A model generated the notes under the pieces. That model made no database searches. It was not told the origin of the DNA and saw nothing but the letters and a program-made list of their open reading frames with translations. From positions 1 through 64,000 of the forward strand of contig JADKJG010000001.1 of the NCBI GenBank assembly GCA_016722375.1: DNA of 64,000 nt, written 5' to 3'. Origin of the DNA: Bacteroidota bacterium. Lineage in GTDB: Bacteria; Bacteroidota; Bacteroidia; Chitinophagales; LD1. Position 1 is the first letter of the stretch. The number at the start of each line of letters is the position of its first letter. The position numbers were made by a program, and so were the translations under genes. Positions 18,269-27,800 of this stretch are shown piece after piece.

Positions 18269-18295
18269 TAGAGACGCAATATTTTGCGTCTCTAC
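18268..18295. repeat. 28-bp palindrome (GTAGAGACGCAA type)
   Basis: Perfect 12-bp arms GTAGAGACGCAA/TTGCGTCTCTAC around TATT. The first base is the last base of the DUF5683 stop codon. Palindromes with this sequence are recurrent intergenic repeats in Bacteroidota and cyanobacteria; here it could also act as a 3' mRNA hairpin. Confidence 0.8.
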
Positions 18296-18378
18296 GTATT
18301 ATCTCTCTCCAAAGATTCTCCCTTTGCGAGGCTCTGTTGCGCTTCCACAACAGGGCTTGGGATGTTTTTGGAATAAAT

Positions 18379-19047
18379 TTAGCCTGCTGCCATTAATCTG
18401 ATTGGTGCATTGATGGGTCCGGCGCCGGTGCTGTTGACGGCATACATGCCCACCCAATAGTTGATGCCGGGTTGCAGGTTGGTAAAAATTTTGTGACGGT
18501 CTTTGCTTGAATCAATCGCCAGACGAGTAGTGCCTTCTTGAAAAGAAACGACATTTCCATTCACTACGGGTGGCACCCAATTGCCGGACATGATGATGGC
18601 TACATAATCATTGACCAATTCGGTTCTCTTCGACTTACAGTTTACTTCAATACTGGCATCGAAGGGTCCGTGTTTCACAGTCATTCCTTCAATAGCCGAA
18701 GGTAGTGCTGGAGTGGTGCGCTCACTATCTGTCGTTTGAAAACCTGCATCTGTAATAACGACTGCATTTCCATTAGCCAAAGAACCGACGGACAGCGCTT
18801 GTTGGCGCATCAGGTTGTCCAGATCTTGTTCCGCAGCGAGGTAAATGTTTTTGTTGTTATCATTTGGATTGTTTTTCCAGGCAGTATAGGTGTCGCGCGC
18901 ACGGTCGCAAGCCAGTATGATGTCGGCATAAGTAATCTTGGGTGGGTTATAAAGAGGGATGGCCGCCATTTCGACCGTAGTCTCGCGCGAAAATTCTACT
19001 TTGTCATAAATGCCGAGTAGTAAAAATTTGAGGCTGATGTGTTCCAT
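18379..19047 (-). CDS. Hypothetical protein with C-terminal fibronectin type III-like domain
   Basis: A 222-residue protein without a signal peptide. Residues about 35-95 are helical (KITYADIILACDRARDTYTA, AEQDLDNLMRQQALSVGSLA). Residues about 125-220 fit a fibronectin III fold (MTVKHGPFDASIEVNCKSKR, GINYWVGMYAVNSTGAGPIN). Bacteroidota have many small proteins of this helical head plus FN3 layout, with no known function. No upstream partner gene is joined to it; an AraC-like gene lies 90 bp upstream on the same strand. Confidence 0.7.
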   Translation of the reverse strand: MEHISLKFLLLGIYDKVEFSRETTVEMAAIPLYNPPKITYADIILACDRARDTYTAWKNNPNDNNKNIYLAAEQDLDNLMRQQALSVGSLANGNAVVITDAGFQTTDSERTTPALPSAIEGMTVKHGPFDASIEVNCKSKRTELVNDYVAIIMSGNWVPPVVNGNVVSFQEGTTRLAIDSSKDRHKIFTNLQPGINYWVGMYAVNSTGAGPINAPIRLMAAG

Positions 19048-19137
19048 AATAAAGCTTTGGTTTTAGTGATAAATAATCTTGGTTGATTAAAAATTGAAAA
19101 GGCAAAGGTGAGAAACTCGTAGCGAAGAAAGGGGACA

Positions 19138-19548
19138 TTAGCTACCACAAAACGGACATTTTATAATCGCCGTCTTTCCTTCCTTGTTCTGTCCGGTTCC
19201 ATCTAATTGGTGTTTGTATTCCTCCAGCATTTCTTCTGGACTGAGTAGGTGATGTTTCAAAAATTCCTTTTCAAAATACCGATGGCTTTTATAGCCCACC
19301 AACAGGTGGAGATCGTCCAGACTTTCATAACTACCAGCCTTAATAAGCTGTTTGGCGAGGTGCATTCGTGCATGAATGATAAATGATTTCATACTTTCTC
19401 CTAAGTAGAGCTTAGCTTTTCGGCGCAGATTTCTTCTGGTGGTAAAAAATACTTCATCGGCCAAAAAACTGACCGAAAATTCAGGCTGGTGAAGATGGGC
19501 TGAAAAAGCTTCCAACAACTTACTTTTGAATTTTTCTTTCGCATCCAT
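19138..19548 (-). CDS. AraC-type DNA-binding domain protein, short
   Basis: A 136-residue protein consisting of a single AraC-family DNA-binding domain with two HTHs. SFLADEVFFTTRRNLRRKAK is the first, then KSFIIHARMHLAKQLI, and DDLHLLVGYKSHRYFEKEF the second, ending HHLLSPEEM. The usual ligand-binding N-terminus is absent. The C-terminus ends in KCPFCGS, half of a possible zinc ribbon, with no second cysteine pair. It is probably an orphan regulator. A 21-bp repeat array starts about 137 bp upstream of its start. Confidence 0.78.
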   Translation of the reverse strand: MDAKEKFKSKLLEAFSAHLHQPEFSVSFLADEVFFTTRRNLRRKAKLYLGESMKSFIIHARMHLAKQLIKAGSYESLDDLHLLVGYKSHRYFEKEFLKHHLLSPEEMLEEYKHQLDGTGQNKEGKTAIIKCPFCGS

Positions 19549-19684
19549 GGGGTGAACAATTTTTATTTAAACCAAATCTACTGATCTTTTTTTTTAAATA
19601 TCAAAAAGTCAAAAGCAGGCTTATCTCCCCATAGAATAAGCTTAATTTATTCCATAGGGAGCTTCATTCTTTTAGAAATAAAGT

Positions 19685-19956
19685 TGGTGAAAACCGGATG
19701 TGTCACATTCCGGGTAGAATGTGACACATCCACAGTGGACTAAGCTATGTTATGGTCAATTGTGCTACATCCGGGGTCGAATGTGTTACATTTTAGGTCA
19801 AATGTGTTACATCGGGTGCCAAACGTGGCACATCTGAGGTCAAACGCGCTACATCCGGGGTCAAACGTGTCACATTCATGGTGAGATGTGTCACATTTGG
19901 GGTGAAACGTGGCATATCCTGAGGAAACCAAGCTTATCCGGGTTTATTTGTGCTAT
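19685..19956. repeat. 21-bp tandem repeat array 2
   Basis: About 13 diverged units. Unit starts at 19747, 19768, 19789, 19810, 19831, 19852, 19873, 19894 and 19915 are exactly 21 bp apart; earlier units at 19685, 19706 and 19727 are one base out of phase. The consensus is roughly CATCCGGGGTCAAACGTGTC plus A. 19701-19726 also forms a hairpin with arms TGTCACATTC/GAATGTGACA. A 63-codon ORF (19740-19931 minus) runs through it but is only a by-product of the stop-free unit. Confidence 0.9.
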
Positions 19957-20024
19957 ATTCCTTCCCGACTTACTTAACTAAATCGGCAGCATAGTTTTAG
20001 AACCGCACCACCGTTTTTGTTGAC

Positions 20025-20450
20025 CTATAAATTGAAAAACTTCTTCACCTCGGCCACCATTTGGTTTTCGGTCAGATGGCCGGCAGATTGAATGTTGATG
20101 GTTTTGGCTGTGAAGGATTTACTTTCTTTCAAATGATTGTACAGTTGATCTTTTGCTGTGGTGGGGCCGAAGAGAAAAATATCGTCGTAGGCCATCAGGC
20201 GGTTAGCCAACATTTTGAAATAGTCGTTCATGATGTCGCGGTCGCGGTTGTGTTTCCGAATCTCATTGTTGGTGGCGCGGTGGTTGCCCAGACGGGCGCC
20301 GTCGCTGCCCTCTCCCTCGATGCGCACTTGCGATTCTTTGTCTGAAAATACGGTCTCCATCACCGGAGTTCCGTTGCTGACATCAATAAAATGGGCTTTG
20401 GTATGGTCAAGCCATAATCCAATTTGTTGTTCTGTTTTGGTTTCTTTCAT
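20025..20450 (-). CDS. Small protein resembling a bacterial eRF1/Pelota-type (baeRF) domain
   Basis: A 141-residue soluble protein. IGLWLDHTKAHFIDVSNG at the N-terminus and the block DIFLFGPTTAKDQLYNHLKE with a final alpha-helix (LTENQMVAEVKKFF) resemble the release-factor-like domains seen in bacterial baeRF and host-attachment proteins. The similarity is by pattern only. If right, it might bind ribosomes or RNA. It is a single gene with a candidate -7 box 30 bp upstream; array 2 lies on its 3' side. Confidence 0.6.
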   Translation of the reverse strand: MKETKTEQQIGLWLDHTKAHFIDVSNGTPVMETVFSDKESQVRIEGEGSDGARLGNHRATNNEIRKHNRDRDIMNDYFKMLANRLMAYDDIFLFGPTTAKDQLYNHLKESKSFTAKTINIQSAGHLTENQMVAEVKKFFNL

Positions 20451-20479
20451 GTTTAGAAGATTTTAATGTTGGAGATAAT

Positions 20480-20487
20480 CAAATATA
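20480..20487 (-). promoter_or_regulatory. Candidate -7 element TATATTTG (minus strand)
   Basis: CAAATATA on the plus strand reads TATATTTG on the minus strand, an exact TAnnTTTG match, 30 bp before the start at 20450. No clear -33 TTG was found. Confidence 0.4.
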
Positions 20488-20580
20488 AGGAAGATAGTGA
20501 AATTTAAAAAACATTTGCTGTGGAAATGGGCGGCACCATCCTCTAATTTCCGTTTTCTACTTTCGCCAAAAATCATCCAC

Positions 20581-21828
20581 ATGAAATCTCGGCAAACTAA
20601 CAAGAGAAATAATTTTAAAAGAATCAGCGGACTTCTTCTATTCAGTTCACTCCTATCCGTTCAATGGCTATCTGCGCAAAGCGGCTGCACGGATCCACAG
20701 GCCAGCAATTATGATGTGGCTGCCACGGTGAACGACGGCTCCTGCACTTATCCGGTCACGAATCAGGCATTGATTTTGAAATCGGTACTCCCTTCGCTCC
20801 TATCCGAATCTTCCGGCTTGGTTTTCACCGACGGACAGTTGTGGTCGAATAATGACAGTGGAAATCCCGCAGCGATTTATAGGGTAGATACTTCAAACGG
20901 AAGCATTTTGCAGACGGTGTTTATTGATAATTATCCCAATACCGATTGGGAAGATTTAACGGCAGACAGCGCCTTTATCTACATAGGAGATTTTGGAAAC
21001 AATAACGCCACACGGAGAGATTTGAAAGTTTTGAAAATTGCTAAGGCATCTATTTCAACCGATAGTATCGTGCATTTGGATGCAGAGGCAATCGCCTTTT
21101 CTTATGCCGACCAAAGCAGCTTTTCGTCAAGTAACGCTGAAAACTTTGATTGCGAAGCGCTTACCTCAGTCAAAGATTCTCTTTATCTTTTTACCAAGGA
21201 TTGGGGCGACTTGAAAACCAAAGTTTATAAACTGCCTAAAACACCGGGGTTATATTCCGTAGCACCTTATTCCTCCTTTTCTGTAGATGGATTGATAACG
21301 GGTGCCGATTATAATCCGTCATCCAACGAAGTTGTTCTGATAGGCTATACAGGGAATTACAGCGAATCATTTCTCTGGTTCTTGAATGATTTTACCGAAG
21401 ATCTTTTCTTTTCAGGCAACAAGCGGAGAATCGTGATGAGCAATTATCATTTCTGGCAAACAGAAGGGGTTGCCTTCGCAACCAGCAATCGCTTTTTTGT
21501 TTCCTGCGAAACGATAGGCAATGTTGATGCTACCTTATATAGCTGTCGCGAAGATTGGGAGCCTGTACTTACTTCTTCTTTGCCCATTTCTTCCGAGTCA
21601 AATTTTGTCCTCGCTCCTAATCCTACAACCGGAATGGTTCATCTGCTAAACATAGAAGCTACCTCTTCTTTTGAGTTGTTTGATTATTCAGGCAGAAGAT
21701 TGATGAATGGATTACTGGATAAGGGTAGCGATGGAATTGATTTGCAGAAATTAATCCCCGGTCAATACCATATCGAACTGACAGACTCTAAAGGAAGCAG
21801 AGGCGAGGCCTCGATCGTGAAGCAATAA
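20581..21828 (+). CDS. Secreted T9SS type A cargo protein
   Basis: A 415-residue exported protein. The ATG at 20581 gives a signal peptide with a basic start and hydrophobic core (ISGLLLFSSLLSVQWLSAQ). Next comes a short cysteine module (GCTDPQASNYDVAATVNDGS), a repeat common in Bacteroidota secreted proteins. Residues about 60-340 look like a beta-propeller (SGLVFTDGQLWSNNDSG, DWEDLTADSAFIYIGDFGN). The C-terminus is a type A sorting domain (VLAPNPTTGMVHLLNI, FELFDYSGRRL, PGQYHIELTDSKG, IVKQ). An upstream in-frame start at 20497 lacks a signal peptide and is not preferred. Confidence 0.87.
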   Translation: MKSRQTNKRNNFKRISGLLLFSSLLSVQWLSAQSGCTDPQASNYDVAATVNDGSCTYPVTNQALILKSVLPSLLSESSGLVFTDGQLWSNNDSGNPAAIYRVDTSNGSILQTVFIDNYPNTDWEDLTADSAFIYIGDFGNNNATRRDLKVLKIAKASISTDSIVHLDAEAIAFSYADQSSFSSSNAENFDCEALTSVKDSLYLFTKDWGDLKTKVYKLPKTPGLYSVAPYSSFSVDGLITGADYNPSSNEVVLIGYTGNYSESFLWFLNDFTEDLFFSGNKRRIVMSNYHFWQTEGVAFATSNRFFVSCETIGNVDATLYSCREDWEPVLTSSLPISSESNFVLAPNPTTGMVHLLNIEATSSFELFDYSGRRLMNGLLDKGSDGIDLQKLIPGQYHIELTDSKGSRGEASIVKQ

Positions 21829-21831
21829 AAA

Positions 21832-21859
21832 AAGGCGGCCCGGAAATCCAGACCGCCTT
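21832..21859. terminator. Bidirectional terminator between convergent genes
   Basis: Stem AAGGCGG/CCGCCTT with an A-run before and T residues after in either reading direction, between the stops at 21828 (plus) and 21881 (minus). Confidence 0.75.
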
Positions 21860-21880
21860 GAGACATAAGTTTCGTGTTCT

Positions 21881-24800
21881 CTATTTTGTGATGAACACCT
21901 TCCTTGTGGTTGTATTTTCGCCGTTGAATACTTTAACGATTACATAAGCTGCAGCCATGTTGTACACTTCTTTAGTGTAAACAGCCGAGCGATAGAATTC
22001 GTCGCTGCTGATGATCTGCCCCATGACATTGTACATATCAATCTGGGCATGAACCACTGTTTCCTTGGTGAAGTCCACATAGACGATGTTCTCATTGCTC
22101 CAAATGTCAATCTGGTTGGCAACGATACTATTCAATCCGGTTGCTGCTCTGGAGTTGATGGTGACCGTTTGGCTAATGCTTGAAGAGCATCCGCCTTCGT
22201 TCACCACAAGCAATTCAACCTTGTAGATTCCCTCGCTGAAATAGCTATGTGTAGCACTTGCGCCGCTGCCGGTTGCACCGTCACCGAAATCCCACTGATA
22301 AGTAGCCGCATCTTTGGTCGTGCTGTTAAAGTTGATATTCTCATTCGGAACAGCCACATTCAAATCGCTGGCAAAGGCGGCGATAACTGTCTGGGTGCCG
22401 GTTACTTGAATATTCTTCATCACTACATACCCGTTGTTATCACTCAAAGTGAGCATATAAACTCCGGCGTTCGCATTCAGGGTGATGGAACTTCCGGCAT
22501 TGAGTATTCCAGTAGAAATCACGACGCTGTTTTGGTCGGCCAGAGAGTAGTTCCAGTTGGCGCTGCCCGGTTGTTCAATCTGAATCATACCGCTTCCGCT
22601 GCAAGACGCATCAGTAGTCATGACTTTAGCCGGTGGCGTAAAGTGCAATACAAAACGGTCTTGGTTATCGGCCTTAGTAGCAGTGAAAGAGTAATCTCCA
22701 TTGCGCAGATTATGCCAAACACCGGTCTTCTTGTCTTCAAGGAAGATATAGGTAGTAGGATCAAAAGACTGGATTCCACTGGCACTGATAGTCATGTTGC
22801 CGTTCATTTCTGGTCTCAATCCAACCGGAACAGTGGTGGTAGTTTCCAGTGATGGCAGGCTGTTGATGCCATACCACAGGTTAGCATTCATGTGTGTATA
22901 AAGTGTAGGCAATCCCGGTCCACTACCTGGTTTATTTGCATCGTAGATATCGTCGAAGGCGACACTGGCATTTGGATTGAACTCTACTCTGGTTTCGTCC
23001 TTACCACCGTTGCCAAAAGACAACTCAAGTTTGAGTGAATTATCAGCCTGTGTGCGATAGAACTGTTTCTTGTTATCGCGGACACGTTCGTTTTGGTAGA
23101 ACTTAAAGCTATGATTACCCAAAGAACCCGGGATGACCCGAACCATGAAGGCTTGGAACGGTGGAATCACCACCGTGCCCGGAACACCGGTAATCATAAT
23201 CTGCTGCCAAGTACCGGCGAAAGGACCGGTGGTCTGCCATATCTGAACCTGGTTTTGGAAACCATCAGCCGTTCTATCTTTAGTTAAATCAATAGCAGAA
23301 GGATAAGGATTACCCACCAGGTTCCATCCAGATTCAATCGGCTGCGCCTGTAGGGTATTCACCGTAGCATAACCGGAGTTATTTAATCCTCCGATGCTGA
23401 TGTCGCCAGTGTTGGCGGCTCCAATAAGGGTACGGACAGAGTCGCCGGTCTGATAAGAGGAGTATCCTCTACCTACCTCCATGTTGCCCTGACTCTTAAT
23501 CATCCAGTTGCCGAGCATACAATTACCGTTGCCCATGTGTCCGTCGTTATAAACAAAGGTGGTTCCGTAAGGCGAATGGAAATCGCTGTGCGTTTCATCG
23601 CAGTTCGGCATAGGGCGGACGTAAACATTATCCGGCCCGCTGGCACCAATCTGACTAAGTGGAGCATTCGCTACAGGAGAACTGAGGAAGTGCTGATTGA
23701 ATCCACGAGTAGGCATATAACGCTCGGCATGAATATCGCCGGTGATAGTACCGTTGAATCCGAAAGAGAAATCGTCAATATAGGTATGGTGGTTGCTTGC
23801 CAGTGATCGCAGGGTAAGCGTTCCGGCAGAGACATTAAAGTTCCCGTGTTCTAAGTGCAGTCCTCCGCGAATAGGGATGATAGCATTTGCCACAAGGGAT
23901 ACGCCGTCGTAATTCCTAATCTGAAGAGTATCAAACACGGTGTATCCACTAATCTTCTGTGCTCCAAAAGGACGCACCATAAACACCGTTCCATTACCAA
24001 CCACTGTGGCATTGTTACTATTTCCTCCCATCCAATCACCGCATACAAACATGTTCTTACCATTGAGGGTAATAGTAGCACCTCCGGCTATGGTCAGGTC
24101 ACGGACGTTAATGTCCGACTGCCCGATACCTGGAGAGAATGGAGTTCCAGATGGGATAATGACATTTACATAGCAGTTATTAGGTACAGCAGCCGGATCC
24201 CAGTTGGTTTGCGTGTGCCAACTAGTATCGGAGACACCTATCCAAGTACTGGTGCAATAAGCAACAGTAGCCGCACCAATCATGTTCACCGGACAGTTGT
24301 TTGCTACTTGGGTTGCCACTATGGTGTAGATACCTGAGTCCACTTGATTACCGTAAGTAAGCGGATTCCCTGTACCCATCTTTGGAGCACCGGAATTGAT
24401 TCCATTAATCTGCAACTGATAGCTAACCCCGATTTGAGAACCACTAAGACCAATGTCAATCGGTGCACAGGCACCTCCGCTGACGTTGTAAATCGTAGGA
24501 AGCGGGTTGACTGTAATAGAAGTGGCTGCTGTAGCAGAACAAGCAGTAGTTGAATTGGTAACCGTAACAGAATATGAGGTGTTTGAAACCGGATTGTCTG
24601 TTCTAGCATTTCCAGTTCCTCCTATTGGACTTGACCAAGCATAGTCCATACCGTTTTGTGGATTGGCAGTGAAGGTTACTAAATCTCCGCTACAGGTTAC
24701 CCTATCATTACTTGTATTACCAGATGATTCGGCAACGGTAATAGAGGTAACAGGCAATGGATTGACAGTAACTACTACAGGAGTGCTTAAGCTATTGCAA

Positions 24801-27800
24801 CCCAAACCATCTGTAGTAACTACGCTATAGTTATTTGCTCCAACGGCAGGAGGTGTTACTGTCACATTAGCCGAGCTATTATCAGAACCCGAATAGCCTA
24901 CCGAGCCAATAGTAGCAGGGCCGCTAAATGCTGTAGTGTAATTACCCGGACCCGAGCGAATGATAGACAATGACCAGTTTTGAAGCGTTCCAGCGTTACT
25001 TGCTGCGTCGTCAAATATCCTTAACGACCATGAACCGTCTATGGGGGCGCCGCCACCATAATTCAATGGATTTCCAGGAACTACAGAGGTATAATCTTGC
25101 GGAAGGAAGCCCCACAACAAATACGCTCCGGTTCTATCTGGCGCAGTGGACATCGTACCTTTAGGTCTATAGGTGCTACTAAAAGGGGCACTTCCAGATG
25201 AAATGATAGTAGAAGCATCCGTTCTAAATACTGTATTGGTATAATTATTCCCGGTTCCTCCGTTATCCGAAGATAGTAGAATCGCTCTGGTACCTGAAGG
25301 ATCCACCAAATAAATATCTAAATCTGCGTCATTGCCATGCGTGATATTCAAAGTCACCTGAAGAATATCGGTAGGCATTAAAGTGGCACCTCTGGCAGAC
25401 AATGGAATCGTTGAATAAGTGTAAGAAGTATTAATGTTATCCGGAATAGCCGTCGGAGTTGCTGATGAGCCTGAGAAAGTACGGCTGGTCGTACCTCCGG
25501 TGCTTGTGGCGGTCAATACTGCCGAGTTACCAATACAAACATCTGCCGGAGTAGGAACCGATACCGAAGGAAGCGGATTGAAATCAACCGCTACACTTCC
25601 TGTTGCCGAGCAGTTGTGAGCATCCGTGATTGTCACCTGATAGGCACCAACCGATAGCGGAGAAGAGGATGGCAACGAAGGATTCTCTACATTTGAGGTA
25701 AAGGAATTAGGCCCTGACCATGAGAAAGTATATGGACTCATTCCTCCAATTCTGTTGGCATATACTTGGAAAGCATTACCCAAACAAACCGGGGTGTTGG
25801 TGCCAGTACTTGATTCCAAAGAAACCGGAGAAAGCGTACTGCATGAAATATCATCAATAGCAAAATCATTTCCTCCCGGTTGAGTTTGTAAATCTACTAT
25901 AGATATAATCGCAGAGGTGTTAGCACCTGAGTTCCAGGTTCCATAGAAACGCTGCCAGTAAGTATTGGCGTTGGCCTGCGTATTATTTGCCGGGCCATCA
26001 CCTAGATTGGCGATAATACCTACAGAGGATCCATTTACATTGAACTGAAGCTGTGCATAATTACCCGAAGTATTTACGCTCATGGCCCAAGCAGAGAAAT
26101 AATAAACTGTATTAGGAACTATAGGAACAGTCTGTTGCCATACAGTTGGCTGAACCGGAGTTGTAGCACCGTTAATTATCATAAAGTTACCCGAACCAGT
26201 AGTATGATCTTTGCCCCAGAAACCTGTGTGATTGTAATTGGCATTATTACCTACGGCGTAGCGACCTTCGGGTTGCAATCCATTGGCAGTTTGATTATTT
26301 ACATATCCTGTCGTAAAGCTGCCGTCATTACCCAAAGAGAAGTCTCCATTGGTAGTAAGCTCAATAGCCACGGTAGTAAAGGCTTCTGCGGTACAACCAT
26401 AAGAGTTGGTCGCACTCACAAAATAGGTGCCGGCCTCATCCACAGTCGAAGATTGAGTCGTAGCTCCTGTACTCCATGCGTAGGAAGAGAAAGCATTTGA
26501 CGTAAGCACCACGTTACCATTGCCCGTGCAATAATTGGCATTGATAGTAACAGCCGGCAATGGATTCACCGTAATTGTTTTATTGGCGATTAGCGTACAA
26601 CCGGTGGGCTGATGCGTTACGGTTACCGTATATGCTGTAGTAGAAACCGGAGACACGCCCTTATCATTTCCAGTTCCCCCCACCGGAGCTGCCCAAGTGT
26701 AGTTCATGCCGGAAGGACTTGCTGTTAAGGTTGCAGAAGCTCCGATACAAATAATACCGTCGTCATTAGTAGCTCCTGATGTCTCTGCTGCTGTCAACGT
26801 AGCCGAAGGCAACGGCACAGTAATAGTAGTGTTCGCCGTAGCAGAACATGATGTGCTTGTATTGGTCACTGTCACACTATATCCGGTAGTTGATGAAGGG
26901 TTTACTAACTTAGAATTACCTGATGCACTGATGGGACTTGCCCATGAATAACTCATTCCTGAGGTTGGATTTGCGGTAAGGGTAACATTCGCTCCGGTAC
27001 AAATAGTACCATCATTGGGTGTACCCCCAGAGGTTTCTGCCACGCTTATAGAAGCAACAGGAAGAGCATTGACAGTAACCGAAACCGGACTGCTTGTAGT
27101 GCTACAACCTAATGCATCCGTTGTAGTTGCTGTATAGCTGTTAGTACCTACCGGTGGAGTTACAGTAGCCGAAGCTGTTGTATTTCCAGTTCCTGAATAA
27201 GAAACGGAACCAACAGTAGCAGGACCATTGAATACTGTGGTATAATCGCCCGGGCGGATGATAGATAGCGACCAGTTTATCAAAGTCCCTCCATCATCAT
27301 CATCATCATTATCATCAAATATTCTTAAGGACCAATCGCCGTCAATTGAAGCTCCGCCATTCCACACCATGGTATTTGTGGGAATTACTGAAGAAGAATA
27401 CCCATTTCTATCTGTTGACGTATTACTGCTAAGTGTTCCTTCCGGCCTATATGTTCCGGTGAATGGTGCGGTGTTATTACCGGTAGTTCCAATCACATTG
27501 GTGGCATCCGTCCTAAATATTGTATTGGTATAATCGTGTGATCCTCCTCCGTTATCCGAAGTCAGCAAGATGGCCCTGGTTCCTGAAGGATCCACCAAGA
27601 AGGCATCTATTTCGTCGTCTTCATCGTGGTCAACATTAAGCGTTACCTGTATAATATCTGTGGCATTCAATTTAGCACCACTACTTCCCGATAGCGTAAT
27701 AGTCTTATACGCATACGCTGATGAACTCTTGTCACGAATAAAATAATTAAGTGTTCCAGATGAACCGGAATAAGTTTGACCCAAGGTACCACCAGAATTG

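Noticed and set aside
19685..19956. CRISPR array
   Set aside because: Units are contiguous with no unique spacers and no cas genes lie nearby; the same holds for the other arrays.
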